Counted from the stretch's first letter, positions 12,221-25,225 are shown. The stretch is 64,000 bases of DNA from Trichobilharzia regenti (GCA_944472135.2 OX235263.1:29565379-29629378); one strand, 5' to 3'. Numbers and translations: made by a program. The notes: generated from the letters alone by a model not told the origin.

Positions 12221-12949
12221 TACAGGAGAATTTCAAAAGATGGTTTCGATAAATTACAAATGAACTGTTCAGATTCTGCTCCTGTACATAAAAACTAAAT
12301 TTAGCTTAATGCATTGGACTGAGTTAAAATATAAAGCAGCATTGTATGCGTCGTCGGCTGTGATTTAATGAAACGTTACTAAAAGGGGTAAATTTTTTAA
12401 TCGCTATTTATCCATCCACTTTGGAATGGCTGTTGATTAATTACGTCATTCAGAAGAAAGTTTGAATTGACTCAGACTTATTAAGAATTAGATATGATTT
12501 CCCCTTCTACAATCCCATTGATAAATTCTGACATTCATTAACAAAAGAATGTTTTTAATGGTTGGCCTATACGATAATCCTTAATTCGTATCATATGTCA
12601 AGTGATTGGTATATAGAAGTAATAGTAATAGCCGTGTGGTTCAATTTTAAGCTTATGATTATTTGTTTAAACTATTTCTCAAAATGTCCAACACTTTGAT
12701 ACTCTCATCAGCAGTATGCATGTTTATGCCGAAGGATATCAATCCTGATAATACTTCTCATCTTTCCACATATATAGACTGAAAACAGTTATGGGCTACT
12801 AAATATTGATTTCAAATTAAATATATTTAGTTTTTCTTGCACTCTTACTTATACTAGTGTGATTATTTAACTTCAGTCGCTTAGCTGCATTAAAAATATA
12901 TCAGGATTAATTGTAAAAGTATTTTAACTTTAAGATATATTTATATTTT
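12221..12949. other. No gene seen
   Basis: AT-rich, unassigned, and ending in a T/A-rich run that forms the tail of the next SINE copy. Confidence 0.3.
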
Positions 12950-13147
12950 TATATATTTTTTTATATTTTTGATTACAGCTTGATTCCACACTATATTTTT
13001 GGTGCAAGTATGGAATTTTCAGCATGGATATTGGTAGCCCAAATTTTGCAGGCTGAGAATAGATATTAGGTGTCCATCGGCAGGAGATAAAACCCCAGAC
13101 CATGTGCATGATCGGCGAGAGTCCTAACCACTGTGCCACCGACGCAC
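12950..13147 (-). mobile_element. SINE-C: tRNA head with CR1-like tail
   Basis: Read on the minus strand it starts GTGCGTCGGTGGCACAGTGG (tRNA-like A-box region), continues with a B-box-like GGGGTTTTATCTCC (mutated) and ends CATGCTGAAAATTCCATAC, then GTGTGGAATCAAGCTGTAA. The last block matches the 3' end of the LINE at 59789-59849. An AT-rich tail follows. Confidence 0.75.
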
Positions 13148-13375
13148 TAATAAAGGGAGGACCGTGAGGCCTCCCCACTGACAAAACCTACACGTCCGAG
13201 TGCACCCGATTAGGGTCCGTCGCGAGTTTCAACCCACCGAGGTGCAATGGTGAGTCTACACCCGGGGTCAGGCATTCTTGACCACCCTGAACCTGGCGCC
13301 ATTCCGCTAACAAACACAACGAACTCGAAATTCGTTGCACAAGTCTGAAGCCTCAACAATCGAGGGAAAAGGTTG
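13148..13375. other. GC-rich block of unknown origin
   Basis: This stretch is visibly richer in G and C than the neighbourhood (for example CCTCCCCACTGACAAAACC, CACCCGATTAGGGTCC, ACACCCGGGGTCAGGC). It has no open frame I recognise and lies directly against the head of a SINE-C copy. It could be an untranslated region of an unidentified element. Confidence 0.4.
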
Positions 13376-13379
13376 AATT

Positions 13380-14290
13380 GTATTTACAAAATTTGGTAAA
13401 GATACTTAGCTATATGGCCGAGGAAATTTGTTCAGAAGGTGAGATTAAAGACGAATTTAAGGTTGTATAGAACAAGTTAAATGAAAACAACTACCCTGAA
13501 AGGTTCACCAATAAACACATAGCCGTGAAAGTAGGAAAGCATTCTTTTGTATCGTTTACGCAGAAGACTCTATATATACGACTACAATTCACAGTTGATA
13601 TATCAAGTGAAATGATAATCAACAAGTTAGGATAATCTGCCTGTAGGCTGCAGATCATCTTTTCGACACAACCGGTCGCCATTCTAAAACTTAAAGACGA
13701 ATTACCCACGCCAGCCACTTCTAATTATTCCTATCAATTCAACTGCTCCTGTGAAGCCAGTTATGTTGACCGTCACTATTAGAACCCAATTTTTCGTATT
13801 CACGAACACCTACCAGTGTAGCTTAATAAAGATGTTGTCAAAAACATCAACAGCTGAATGTTAGATCACTTCATTCAAACAGGACAGAAGGCTAGAATTG
13901 AAGAGTCTTTCCCCATCATCTATCTGATACCGAGTAATTTACCAAATTATCTCTAGACTCCAAACAGTTCAAACAGTAGAGGCCATTGTAATTCGCCCTG
14001 TGTGTAAAAGAAACACGTCTAGCCGCTGCTGCTACTCTGGCTTTCTAACGGGCCTATAAATTCATAAATTCTGTGTTGCTTCCCTCAGTTAATCTGATAT
14101 TCAGTTTAGTGATATACTGAAGCCAGTTGTCTCTTACTGATGCTTTTGATGTGCAATCTGTCAATACTACATTATTGTTGTTAATAACAATATTTCTTTA
14201 ATTATTGCGGCCACATAAATGCAGAATCTGATGACGAATTTTTCGAAAACAGTATTCTTAGCTGATTAGTCAGTCTTTTAAATTTCTAAT
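13380..14290 (+). mobile_element. Penelope-like element (PLE-B), decayed copy 1
   Basis: The plus-strand translation reads NENNYPERFTNKHIAVK, then LKDELPTPATSNYSYQFNCS followed by CEASYVDRH (GIY-YIG core with Cys cluster). After it come RIHEHLPV and MLDHFIQTGQKARIEESF. Stops at several points show it is dead. The untranslated tail (to about 14290) carries CTGATGACGAA, then TTTTTCGAAAACAG (14228-14252). The same organisation occurs at 19195-20100 (minus) and 39180-39830 (plus), giving three copies of one family. Confidence 0.8.
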
Positions 14291-14717
14291 GGGCATTTTC
14301 AATGACTTAAAATAAACTTTACCAATTCCAAATATCTTTGTGTTGGAAAATGCTGTCACCCAACATATCATGTGAACATTTAATTATTGTCAAATTTCAA
14401 TATATAAACTCACTGATATGCTTAAGCATAAGCAATGAGTTCACAAATTTAGTTAGGAAGACTTCGAAAATTTAAATGTACTCAAAATAATTATAAAGGA
14501 ATTCGTGAGGACTATTCCATAACATAAACAATTCATTAAAAACTATGATCGTGGGAAAAAAGAAATATGTCCCAAAAACAAGCAAAATAATATAGTTAAA
14601 ACTTGTTACACTTTATGAATTCGTAGGTAATTAAAGGAATAAAGATTGAAAATAATTAATCGAAACTGACTTTACATGACAAAGAAATCAAGTAACTTAA
14701 ATGAAGAATTATTATGA
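14291..14717. other. No gene seen
   Basis: AT-rich and unassigned. Confidence 0.3.
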
Positions 14718-15600
14718 ATACTCCTCTGGGTTCTAGGTGAAACAAATTGTTTCAACAACACATCTTCACTTTATCTTGTTCTTTGCTGTCCTTTTCATTT
14801 GGGTCCACGACTTCTCATAACCTTACACGATATCCTCTATGTCACTCTTTCGCCGACGACCCACTCGTCGCTTTTCATTGGGTTTCCATCCAAGCGATGG
14901 CCTTCTTTGCGCCCGATGTCATTCGACGTCCTCCTCACTGTATGCCCGATCCATCTCCATCTTCTACAAAATATTAATTGAGCATTCGGCTATTGGTTAG
15001 TTTGTTGCTAGAGTTTCTTATTACTAATTCTTTCTGGCCAGCCATTTAATCTTTGGTATGGAGACAGAGAAGGCAGCCATTGATGAGACTCCTGCTGGAA
15101 ATCCGTTTCGTTACATTCAGTGCAAGTTTCTTACCCATATGGAAGAAATGACTCACATCACATTTGTGTTGAAAATCCAAAGCTTGTTCTTCATGCTGGC
15201 TGAGTGCAAAAGATTTCCAAACCGGTTTCATGCTGATGAAGGCGTATCTTGCCTATCCGATTCTGACTAGCTTTGACAGCTTCATCCGTCGCATCTGTAG
15301 CTAAAACGATGCTTCATAGATAAGTGAAGGAGGTAACCCCTGTTAAATCTCCCTTGTTGGTGATGATTGGTGCTGGTTGTTATCTCTGCTGTTTAGCTAT
15401 CTTCATTACCTCCATCTTCTATACATTCATCTGGAGTTCTGTCTTCGCTTCCGGTTGTTTTAGCCAGTTTGTTGGTTTCCGCCTGTAAGTCTTTGAGTTT
15501 CTGTGACATTAGATATATATCATCTGCGGAAAGCATATCTTCTAGTCTTCTTATCGTTGGTTCAGCATATACCTGTCTCCTCGCTCCCCAAAATCGAAAG
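14718..15600 (-). mobile_element. RTE LINE 3' fragment (second subfamily)
   Basis: On the minus strand this aligns by eye with the RTE C-terminal coding region and tail. It begins downstream of the RT active site: the equivalent of FADD lies near 15510-15525, where the plus strand reads TCATCTGCGGAAAGCATA. It runs through the Arg/Trp-rich end (complement of TTGGCCAG…). Small open frames on either strand are fragments and shadows. Confidence 0.65.
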
Positions 15601-16721
15601 CATAATCTAGTTCACCACAGTTAAAAATGTTATCGGTGATAATAAGCGGATATGATGAAGTTTTTCTTGAACAGCTATCAAATACTGACTGGCTTACTAA
15701 TAACCGAAACATCATCACTACTAATTAAAATATTATTATTAAATGTATTCCAATAAACAAAATTAGTCGTAAAATTTTGATCGGAAATCTGTTCACATTA
15801 ATCAATTCATCTAACACAGTGTGGTTTATTATCATTTCAATTATAAGTTAATGAAACAGTGAATAGCATGGAAAACAGACTCATTCTTGTGTGACTTAAA
15901 AAATCAGTCTTCCAAAACTTCCAACCGATACCAGATAGGCTGACGGAAATGTTTCTGAACTTCCTATGTATGTCAGTTGAATCTCAAGAGGTGGTTTAAC
16001 TCTAGCATCTGAATATTTACCTTCAAGTACGTTTCACTATTAAAAATGTATTGTATCGACAAGAATTGTGGGTTCTTCCATCTTCACATAACATAATTGC
16101 ACCGTATTATGTTATGCGATAAAGCCTAGTGAGCTAAAAGTATTTTTTAAATAAACTAATTTCTGTTTGAATAGATAACAACTGTTTGTGAAAGGTCTAG
16201 AAAAAACCATTAGATAGACGGAGTTCGGCTTAGGCTTAACCAACAGGTTGAAGATCACCTTGTTAGTTCCCTACTGTACTGACACTCCAAACTTTCTTGA
16301 TTTATCTCTTCCACATTTCGCGTTCTGTTAATACACTCGTGTTCTAACTGACTATGTCTGCATTAACAGCAAAGCATGCTTTCATGAAACGCAGACGATT
16401 AGTATTTCGGCAAAAGTTAGCCTATTCCTATTTTTATATACTAAATACAAGACTGTATCTTAGGGCTGAAGTTTTGAAGCTTCCTGTGTAGTTGATTGAA
16501 TTTTCCAGATGTAACGGTGTGACATATGTGTGTATATAACAGTACAGCAATGAAAACAAAAATAACCAAGTGAAATAGCTCCCTAAAAATCACTATTTTG
16601 GACCACAGAATTGAAAAAGCAGATCAAAAGTTGAATAATAATTTGATGAACAAATACCTCCTAATCAAAAGTTTCCAAAACATTCGAATAAGAATCTGCG
16701 AGTTTGTCTGTTTCCTTATTA
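15601..16721. other. No gene seen
   Basis: About 1.1 kb of unassigned AT-rich sequence. Confidence 0.3.
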
Positions 16722-17664
16722 TTATTATATCCTTTAATTCCTAGAGGAACATAGAGCTTCGGCCGCGCGTCTCTATCGCCTTCTGTTTTCTGCCAACGTT
16801 TTGACCCCGCTCCAAGTCTGCCCACATGCTTTCATCTCCTCTTCACATCACCTCCTCCAAGTCACCCCACCCTTGCACTGACGACCAACTCGCCGCCCGC
16901 TTCCCTTTCCGACGGGTTCCACTCGAGCGATGGCTTGTCTAGTGATGTCACTCACTTGATGGATTCCTCAGCGTAGGGTCAGCCAATCCATCTCCATTTC
17001 TTCCTGACTATTTGTTTCACAATCGGTTCCTGATTGGTTGGTTCGCTCATTGCCAGAGATCCCTGTTGGTGATTTTTTCTGGCTGGCCATCTGATCTTGA
17101 GCGAAGTATTGAGCAAACGCAACTGTTAATGAAGGTCTGAAGTTTGTTTGAGATGCTCTTTATGACGCGCTGGCCAAGTCTCTGATCCGTATGGGGAGTA
17201 GCACTGACTGACTTCACATTGGAGTTGAAAATCCGGACGGATGTTATTTTTGATGCTGAAGAGTGCTGTTGACCTCCTGCAGACAGACTTGAGAGTAATG
17301 AAAGCTTGTCTTGCTTTTCCGATTCTGGCTTTGATATCCTCGTCAGTTCAGCTGGCCTGTAGTTGAAACGATGCTTCCCAGATTGGTGGGTAAGTAAAGG
17401 AGGTTGTTTCTTTCAGGTTCCTCCCATTTATGCTGGCTGATTGTTGTCTGTTGTTGTCGCTGTGGCTGTTGTTGTTGGCCAGGAATCTTCCTCACCTCTG
17501 TTTTCTCTATGTTCACCTGAATGGTGTCCTATCTTTGATGCTTCTTGTGCCAGCTTGTTGCTTTTCACTTGCATATCTTCCAGTTTGTGGGAAATCAGAC
17601 ATATATATGTCATCGGCGAAGTCCGGATCCTCCAATTTTTTGTGTGAGTCCATTTTATGCCTTA
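16722..17664 (-). mobile_element. RTE LINE 3' fragment, defective lineage copy 1
   Basis: The 3' tail is at 16722-16760 (complement of CCTCTAGGAATTAAAGGATA) and the fragment reads back on the minus strand to the RT active-site area near 17600-17664. Compared with the intact RTE (45101-48070) it carries small insertions. Examples are an extra block in the GTTGGTCGTC region near 16865-16890, CAG-type insertions near 17160-17215 and CCACCAATCTGGG near 17380. Those insertions are shared with copies at 36840 and, mostly, at 60465. Confidence 0.8.
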
Positions 17665-17877
17665 TAATCAAACATTTCCCGATGGATCTAACACCGCCGC
17701 TTAATTTAAATACAAAAACATTCTATGACAAAATAATAATTGAAATGCTTGAAGTATCTTACATTACATCTCATTAACAGAAGTAATTTGGATCAGACTA
17801 TTTTTCCCACATCACAAAATTTTATTTACAAAAAGAACAAAAAAGTTACGATAGTATTATTATGATAACTATTTTCT

Positions 17878-18057
17878 TTTTTTTTATAGCTTGATTCCAC
17901 ACCGTATATTTGGTACAAGTACGGAATTTTCAGCATGTGATATTGGTAGCCCAAAGTTTGCAGGCCGACCATTGATATCAGGTGTACGTCGGCAGGGTCG
18001 AACTCTGGACCATGTGCATGGTCGGTGAGAGTCCTAACCACTGTGCCACCGACGCAC
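17878..18057 (-). mobile_element. SINE-C copy
   Basis: On the minus strand it starts GTGCGTCGGTGGCACAGTGG, has a degenerate B box (GAGTTCGACCC type, about 17995-18008) and ends with the CR1-like tail block TGCTGAAAATTCCGTAC and GGAATCAAGCTATAAA. An A-rich tail follows near 17870-17890. Confidence 0.8.
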
Positions 18058-18149
18058 ATTCTCAATGTCATACTGGCATTCTGCGACTCATCTACATGGT
18101 AATTAACAATTTGCCACCAAATTTCAGCTAACTTCAAGATTGCTCACAA

Positions 18150-18265
18150 GCTTTATTTTCTTCTCCCGTGGGTGCCTACTGGGCTGCTCTTCTTTCGCGT
18201 TCCACTCGAGGGCCTGGCGTGCAATGCTACTGAACGGTCTCCTCGACTTATGTTGAGTCCATTTG
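18150..18265 (-). mobile_element. Short RTE LINE fragment
   Basis: The plus strand reads GTTCCACTCGAGGGCCTGG and CGGTCTCCTCGAC, matching the complement of the RTE C-terminal end (compare 10262-10330). Only about 100 bases are recognisable. Confidence 0.45.
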
Positions 18266-19194
18266 CACTAATGACTCTCCAATTAACAATCTGGAGAATT
18301 TACACCCCATTTCACATGCTCTCAAAGATTTCTAATATCCCATTTCTTCTCATTCCTCTTTGCAATCTAGGCGACAGTGATGGCCTTACATATGGTGTGG
18401 ATATCCTACACTCGTATGCCTAATTTTGTTTTCATCTAAAGGAGACACATCTCTCTACTGGCCAACTCTCACCCTCCAGCATTATCCATCCCCGAATGGA
18501 GGAGGGATAAGTTTGCGTTTTCTGTGCTCTGAATTTCTTCTAGTTATTTCGGGGTGGGGTTGTTGGCCCCATACCTAACCTTTTCTCTTTCTGGAACTAA
18601 GGGCCGACAAGTGAACTGGGTAATATGCAAAATGACAATTTAGGAGGCGATTTTTTGTATCACGAATCAAGTTTAGGATAAATCTACCGATAGATAATAC
18701 TAAGTAATCGTAGAGCTTTATTGTAAGTACTTGAGAGATAAGTCGTCTTATTTCAACCAAGTGACAAAGTAATAATACAGCATGCTGGCTTTCTCCTCGA
18801 TCGAAAGAAAGCTTATCAACGGGGTTTATTAAAGTATTTCAAACTAAAACTAAAGCCGCCATTTAGTACTTCCTTATTTACGATTATATGAACAATAGAT
18901 GTAAAACATCAAGTGTCAAAAATGCAAATGACTATAGCCGCTATCAGTAAACCGATTATTTAAAAATTTTAGAATTTTTCAAATTGTCTATTACTAATAT
19001 GCCGCACTTGTCTATAATACAAAGTTTATGTAGTTATCAAAGTTCTAAGCAGACAAAATTTATGGAAAAGCGACAATAAGCTAAAGTTTACAAGAATCAG
19101 TGACTCATTATCACAAACTGTACAAGTGTAAATAAACAAATGTATCAGATTAATTGCATTCTGAATTGAAATAGCTAGATTATTTTCGAAAACT
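18266..19194. other. No gene seen; possible RTE leader piece
   Basis: Bases 18545-18595 on the minus strand read GGTTAGGTATGGGGCC then AACAACCCCACCCCGAAA, resembling the leader block shared by RTE and SINE-R (45048-45075). The remainder is unassigned and AT-rich. Confidence 0.3.
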
Positions 19195-20100
19195 TCGGAA
19201 GTAGTCTGAGGAGGAGTAATTGATTTTTGAAAGAATGATTACTGAACAAAGAATACTCTTCTCGATAACTACATTAAATTGAATGAATTAGTGCATTAAT
19301 GTTGTTTAGATAACATCGAATCAATAATATCAATAGATTACAGTTCAATAGCATCAACATAACAATAAACTGAGAGTCAGGAAGATTAGGAAAGATAAAA
19401 ATACAAATTCATGAATTTATAATCCCCACTGAAGACGGCCAGGGCAGTAGTGGTGGCTAGACTTGCTTCTTCTTCATAAAAAGCAATGGCTGTTTCACGC
19501 GAATCGCGATAGCTTCTACTGTTTGAAACATGCGGTACTTCGATGTATTTTGCAATTTATCTGGCACCCGGTAGATGATAGAGAAGTATTCTTCAATGCT
19601 GCTTTTGTGGCCGGTTTGGACCAGATGGTCTAATATCGAACTATTGATGAAATTTTCTACACCTTTACTTAGCCACACCGGGAGATGTTCTCAAGCACAG
19701 AAAATCAAGTTCCTATAGCAACGGTCGATATGACTCGCTCCACAGGCGCAGATGAATCGGCAAATACAATTATAAGTTGCCAGTCTAGGTACTTCATCTT
19801 TCAGTCAGGGAATCACCATTGGTCGTGTAGAGAATAAGACGTGTATTTTGCCAGCATTAAAAGTTCTTTGAACTAATTTTCTTAATTCCTTCGTAATTAT
19901 TTCGCTAGGTATATTGCCCTTGAATTATATAAAGTGGCTTCTTGTTTACGGATAGTGAGTAGTCCTTTTCCGCTTTCTTTGTCTTGTGTTTCTTGATAAA
20001 TTTGTCGGGATAGGTATTTTTAATCAAGGTACCATATACAATGCTAAATTCATCTTCAGTTACTTCTTCTGAGTATAACTGATTTCGATTATTCAAAATT
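19195..20100 (-). mobile_element. Penelope-like element (PLE-B), decayed copy 2
   Basis: The minus-strand frame 19905-20096 reads SIVYGTLIKNTYPDKFIKK. After a break come ICRFICACGASHIDR and then 19457-19678 with EHLPVWLSKGVEN, SSILDHLVQTGHKSSIEEY and MFQTVEAIAIRVKQP. This is a GIY-YIG endonuclease end matching copies at 13380 and 39180. The 3' untranslated part runs down to about 19195. Confidence 0.8.
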
Positions 20101-20514
20101 GCAGCGAAGTTGAGCCCAACTATAAATCAAATGGCCTGCTTAATCTACATGACTCAGAATTCAGGTGGTCCTAACTGATCTATCTTTCTGAGCTTAGCCA
20201 AATAAGATATACGTCCGATGAGCGCAGTTCCAGATGAGTCTAGTATTCAGATCTCAGCGTTTTGACTGGAGAGCACTACTGTTTAATATGAGTAACTTTC
20301 AGCTACTCATATCAGTCAGGAGTACACAAGATATGCATGACTGTCTGTTTTTTCACCTCCTACTTCATTAGAATCTGTGTGTTAAGGTTTTAGATGTAGG
20401 AGCTAAGACTCATGGCAATATAATTCTAATTTGGAAGCAAGATGGGACTCATGCTTTTCACGAGAATCAGCCAAAGGGAGATACAGTTAAATCTAAGCAA
20501 AGATACTTTCTTTA
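20101..20514. other. No gene seen
   Basis: Unassigned sequence between PLE-B and an RTE tail. Confidence 0.3.
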
Positions 20515-21455
20515 TTATCATATTATTGTTCCCTTGGGTTCCTAGTGGAACATAGGGCTTCAACTCCACGTCTCCACTTGCCACTTCTGTCTTCCTTCTG
20601 CTGTGCTTTTCCCTGCATCCATGTTAGTCCATGCTCTTTCAACTCCTCTTCACACGATCTCCACCACATCACTTTTGCACTGACATCCAAATCGCCTCTT
20701 CCCTTTCGGATTCCACTCGAGCGATGGGCTGACGCGCGCGCGATGTCACCCAGCCGCCTCCTCAGCGAGTGTCCGATTCATCTCCACTTTCTCCTGCATA
20801 TTTGTCGGGTGATTCCTTCCTCTTTTTTGTTTGTTTGTTTCCATAGTTTCTTGTTGGTGATTCTTTCCGGCCCGGCCATCTGATCTTCAGTACAGTGCGA
20901 AGACAGTTGTTGGTTGATAAAGGTAGGTCTGCAACAGGCTGTTGGAAATATTCTTTGTGACCCGCCCGCCGAGTTTCTGATCCGTATAGAAGAACTGACT
21001 GACTTGACGTGTTTGTATTGAAAATCCGACTGAATTTTGTTGTTGATGCTGACTGAGTTACGAAGATTTCCAGATTGGTTTCAGGTTGATGAATGCGTTT
21101 CTAGCCTTCCCAGTTCTCACTCGATTTGACATCCTCGTCTGTTCCGACTTCCCGTAGTTGAGACAATGCTCCCTAGATAAGTGAATTGAGGAAGTAACCT
21201 CTTTCAAATCCCTCCCGTTGATGGTGATTGGCGCTGGATGTTGCTGTGGTTGCTGTTGTTAATGTTGTTGTTGGCTGGTTAGTTGGTTATTTTCATAACC
21301 TCCGTCTTATCTATGTTCACCTGGAGTCCTGTCTTCGCCAGCTGCTTCTTCGACCAGTTTGTCGGTCGGTTTTTGCTTGTAAGTCTTCCATTTTGTGTGT
21401 GACATCAAACATAAATCATTCACGCGTGAAAACCAGGTCTTCTCGGTTCTTTAAT
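20515..21455 (-). mobile_element. RTE LINE 3' fragment (second subfamily)
   Basis: The minus-strand 3' end carries GTTCCACTAGGAACCCAAGG and an ATAATA tail at 20515-20552. The body gives a broken Arg/Trp-rich C-terminus and, at the far end, the RT-distal region. Its nearest relative in the window is 57235-57905 by shared wording (TTCAACTCCACGTCTCCACT at 20558 and 57270). Confidence 0.75.
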
Positions 21456-23424
21456 ATAGTAAATTTAGTTTGATTGCAGTCTAAGCGTTCTTACACAATC
21501 AAGAATGGACTGGATCATTATCGTTGTTTATTTAGGCTAATTTTGATTTTCCCGTTGTTTTACTGGACAAAAATGTTAGGCCTCTGTTGATATGTTGGCT
21601 CCTAGTATGAAGCCTTCGACGATATCTGAGGATTAACATGCAATAATTTGGTGGACGGTTACTAGCAGTGTAATCCAAGACGTAGATTTTGTCCCATTTG
21701 GGACTCAATGAGTATCAGGTTCCAGAATGAGTAAGAAAACTATTACTCACTTAGAAATCCAGGTAAATCCATGTGGTGAGTCCGAGATTGAACGAAATGG
21801 TCGTCCTAGATACCACTGCTAGTTACGATACATCAGATTGCTTCAAGGATTACCATCAGTTATTCAAAGGTAAAGAACATGTAGGAAAAGGCTTTGGATA
21901 ACTATTACAGGCTATTCTACTAATTTTATGCCTACATTTTAGTAATCTGTACCAAAGTTTTCAGATAAAATTACTCACTAACATTTGCATAAAGAGTTAA
22001 AAATACTCTATGGATTTCAGAAAGTCTTGAATGCTTTTCTGTATGAAAGTAACATCGCTGTCGATTGACTGACCAAGTGAGATATGAAGTCATACACCTT
22101 TCCACATATTTCTTAAGAATTTAAAATTGTTAGATACCAGTTTCGCGCTTACATAATATACACAGACGATGATACATTTATGTGACTGGAAACTGTCTGC
22201 AAATTACCTGTGGAACTAATTCCTAATTGATTTCTACTAATCTTTTTAGTTCAGTTTTCTTTTTCTTGAAAAACTTACCAGTATAATCTAATTAATATCA
22301 TATTCCATTTCAGATGAGACATAATTTTTTGATAATATAAGAGAGTGGAAAGTTAACACATCTAATTATTTTTTACTGTCACGCGTATACCTCAAGATAT
22401 TTTATTCTCTTTATTATATATCCATGTGTCGGTAGAAATATCCATTTTTTCTCATCTTTATCCATGCCTTCAAGAATATACAATATACTTTTTAATAATA
22501 AGACCAATTTTTCTTTAGTGGTTAGAGAAGACTCAGAATTTGAAGAGTATATATATATACAGTATAGTTTCGCTAAAACTATCAAATCATGCTTTTCTAA
22601 AAATTTATTTCACACGAGAATTTTCAACTTTTTATGTAACACAATTTTTGCAAAGGCATAAAAACACTACAGAAATTGTGTTGTATATCTAGAATATGCC
22701 AGAGGACTAAATTAATTCAATAAATGAAGTGGGGAAAAATAAAACGAAACGAAAAAGAACTTTAAAAACAGAGTGAGAAATTAGTGAGATAAAAAAGCTT
22801 GTTCGAGTTTAAAGTAGAGTTTAATTTTCAGAAATATACTTTCTCGGCAAACTATGCGGGTTGGCAGGAAGACAAATTGAAGAATCATCATTTCCACGAC
22901 ATTTACAACTGGAGCACTTCAGATCGTATTAGAGGTTGTCAACTGTTGTATATGTTATGTACTGAATAATAATAATAATAATGATCGCTTCATCCAATGG
23001 GATAATTCTTCAGACAGAATGAAATTTTCAGCGTAGCACACAGTGGGACATTTCACCTCATTTTGACAGATAAATAAATGCAAAACATAGTTAAAATGAT
23101 AAAACCGTTAAATCTGAATTATATATTTATTTAAACGCATAAAAACTTGGTACAGTATGGCACCAAGAAGGATGCACCACACAATAATAATAAAACAACA
23201 TAGATCAAAAGAAAAAAAGAAAGAAGAGAAAAAACGTAAATGTAAGTAGAGAACGGATAAAGAACTTCATCTGGAAAGAAAACAATCATGCTTAACAAGT
23301 TCAAACAGTATTCGTTAACTATCATCGGGAAGGGAAGAAAGAAGGAAATTGCAGCATGTGTAATAGCACGCGATAAGTTTCATTGATTGTTTGTTGCTTC
23401 ATTCAGTTCATTGTGTGAGGGCTG
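21456..23424. other. No gene seen
   Basis: About 2 kb of AT-rich sequence. Bases 21600-21840 have somewhat higher complexity (CATGTGGTGAGTCCGAG and neighbours) and may be an old repeat, but I see no second copy. Small open frames near 22379-22661 overlap on both strands and show no domain. Confidence 0.3.
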
Positions 23425-23790
23425 AGATACTGCCCGGGCGCTCAGACCGAAGCAGGTGGTTTTATCAAGGGACTACCCCCCCGAGCCTTTGACTTGGAGT
23501 CTAATCCGCAAGGCAGCGGAGCAGCATCAGAAGCTGCATTCCTATGGTTTCCGGTGACCCATGTGGGTTCATACGCCATTTGATCCGATTGGATACTGGA
23601 GCCCATGTATCCCATGGTAACTGCTTTTAGTTTAACCGCTATCAAAACAACCTTCCTGACATGGTTGGACCCGCAGGGATAGAGTCCCAGCCAATTCAGC
23701 ATGTTGGGTCATTACGGTATTCAAGCCCGACCACCACGACAAGGTAGCAGTTATCGGCCGGGCGTTAAGTTTGAAAGTTAGTAGTAGAGC
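23425..23790. repeat. GC-rich block, probable unidentified repeat
   Basis: The composition changes abruptly (GCCCGGGCGCTCAGACC, ACTACCCCCCCGAGCC, CTTCCTGACATGGTTGG, GGCCGGGCGTTAAG). Open frames on the minus strand at 23442-23702 and 23632-23835 overlap each other and have no recognisable domain. It lies just beyond the 3' side of the minus-strand LINE at 23870-25225 and might belong to it or to another element. Confidence 0.4.
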
Positions 23791-23869
23791 AATATGTGCA
23801 CTAATAACACCAGTTGTAACTTGTTGTTTATTCACAGACTGAATAGTCGGTGTATAAGCTCTTCTCTAA

Positions 23870-25225
23870 CACCTGTTCAGACGGAAGTTGTGGTAAATAT
23901 GGCTTGATTAGGGTTTTACATTTTGCCGGGCTAGAATTAATTCCTATGAAATTTCTCCTGGCATTACTGAAAAAAAGAAAGGACAGAGTTGTGACTATAG
24001 ATGATGTTCAGTATCCGACAAGTTAACTTGGGCCAGTTGCTTGTCAGAACTATAATGTTTACTAAAAACAATATCGATTAGTTTAATCAAAGCTACACCG
24101 TTAACGCTGCTTACAGCCCTCAAAGTCCTAAGTAATGTAACATAGTCCTTTTTCAGGAGTCCAGAGGAAAATAAATGGGAGCCATAAAGAAGAATGGGCG
24201 AAATATATGAATTAATAAATTGTAAGCGAAGAAGCTGAATTAATTCCAGAAAGCTTCAACCCCCTTATGTAAAAAGTCAAACGAAAGATTCTCTTAGAAG
24301 TCAACATGATATCAGGCGGCTAATATGAATGTGAAGAGGAATTATAATACAAAGGTGGGCAGTATTCGATTTATCTCCTAACACAGTAACACCAATGTTA
24401 AAAGAATACTGGGACTGAATCACTCCAGGCAGGTCTTGTTCACGTCTGAAACTAAAACTAACAGCCCAACATTTAGAGGGATTCAGTTTAAGACCATTTT
24501 GTAACCTCAGATAGGAAACTGTTCATATCAGAATAATCTGTTGCAGAAATAATTGCGACAGAAAATGCAAGATCATCAGTACACACAATGCGAAAGAACA
24601 AAGTAATAGAAGAAGCACGGCACTTTGATGCACACCATCTGAAGGGTTATTTTGTTTTCTATCTAAACAACAGGAGTACAGCCACCTTATAGCCCAAGGC
24701 TCAGTGCGTGCTGAAGTCAGCTAAGCTGAAGATAGTGTCCTTGGGATAGGATTAAAAGCGATGGTGTAGTCTAAAAAGGCAAACTGAACGAACTCTGCAC
24801 ATTTGCCTTGAGTGAAAAAAATACTACGGTATGGTACACTGGCAGCACCTAAGGTGCTTGTACTGCTTTTTTATAGGCAAGTTGCTTAGGGTCACGAAAG
24901 ACTTTAAAGAAGGCTTATGAACAAGAGAGATAAATTTTCCATAGTTTTCAAAAAAATGAAATAGTTATGATGATTAGGCTAGACTTCAAAGGTGGTTCAG
25001 AAGATGATGATTTTGATACAAGTACAATCTTTATTTCAACAAAAACAACAGGGAATGTATTCCTGTGAAATGATGCATTCGACACTTTGGTAAGAGGATG
25101 ATACAAACTATCTGCATATTTCTTAAGCGAAATGCATAGTACTGGGAAATCTAGACTGTGCGATAGATTCAAGGTTTTGAAAAATGTCAATACATCCTTT
25201 TCACTGAAACCCAAAACCAATCATT
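23870..25225 (-). mobile_element. CR1-like LINE, RT fragment, decayed
   Basis: On the minus strand the frame 24948-25220 reads PVLCISLKKYADSLYHPLTK and ASFHRNTFPVVF, the start of a LINE RT domain. Further on are AFLDYTIAFNPIPR (about 24765-24800), CTDDLAFSVAII (about 24545-24590), FLSEVTKWS and LNPSKCWAVSFSFRR (about 24440-24490). Frameshifts separate them. Motif order (RT block 0 to thumb) is collinear, so this is one copy. It is related to, but not obviously the same subfamily as, the LINE at 58465. Confidence 0.75.

Noticed and set aside
22379..22661. Overlapping open frames on both strands
   Set aside because: AT-rich, low-complexity translations without a domain; expected by chance in this composition.
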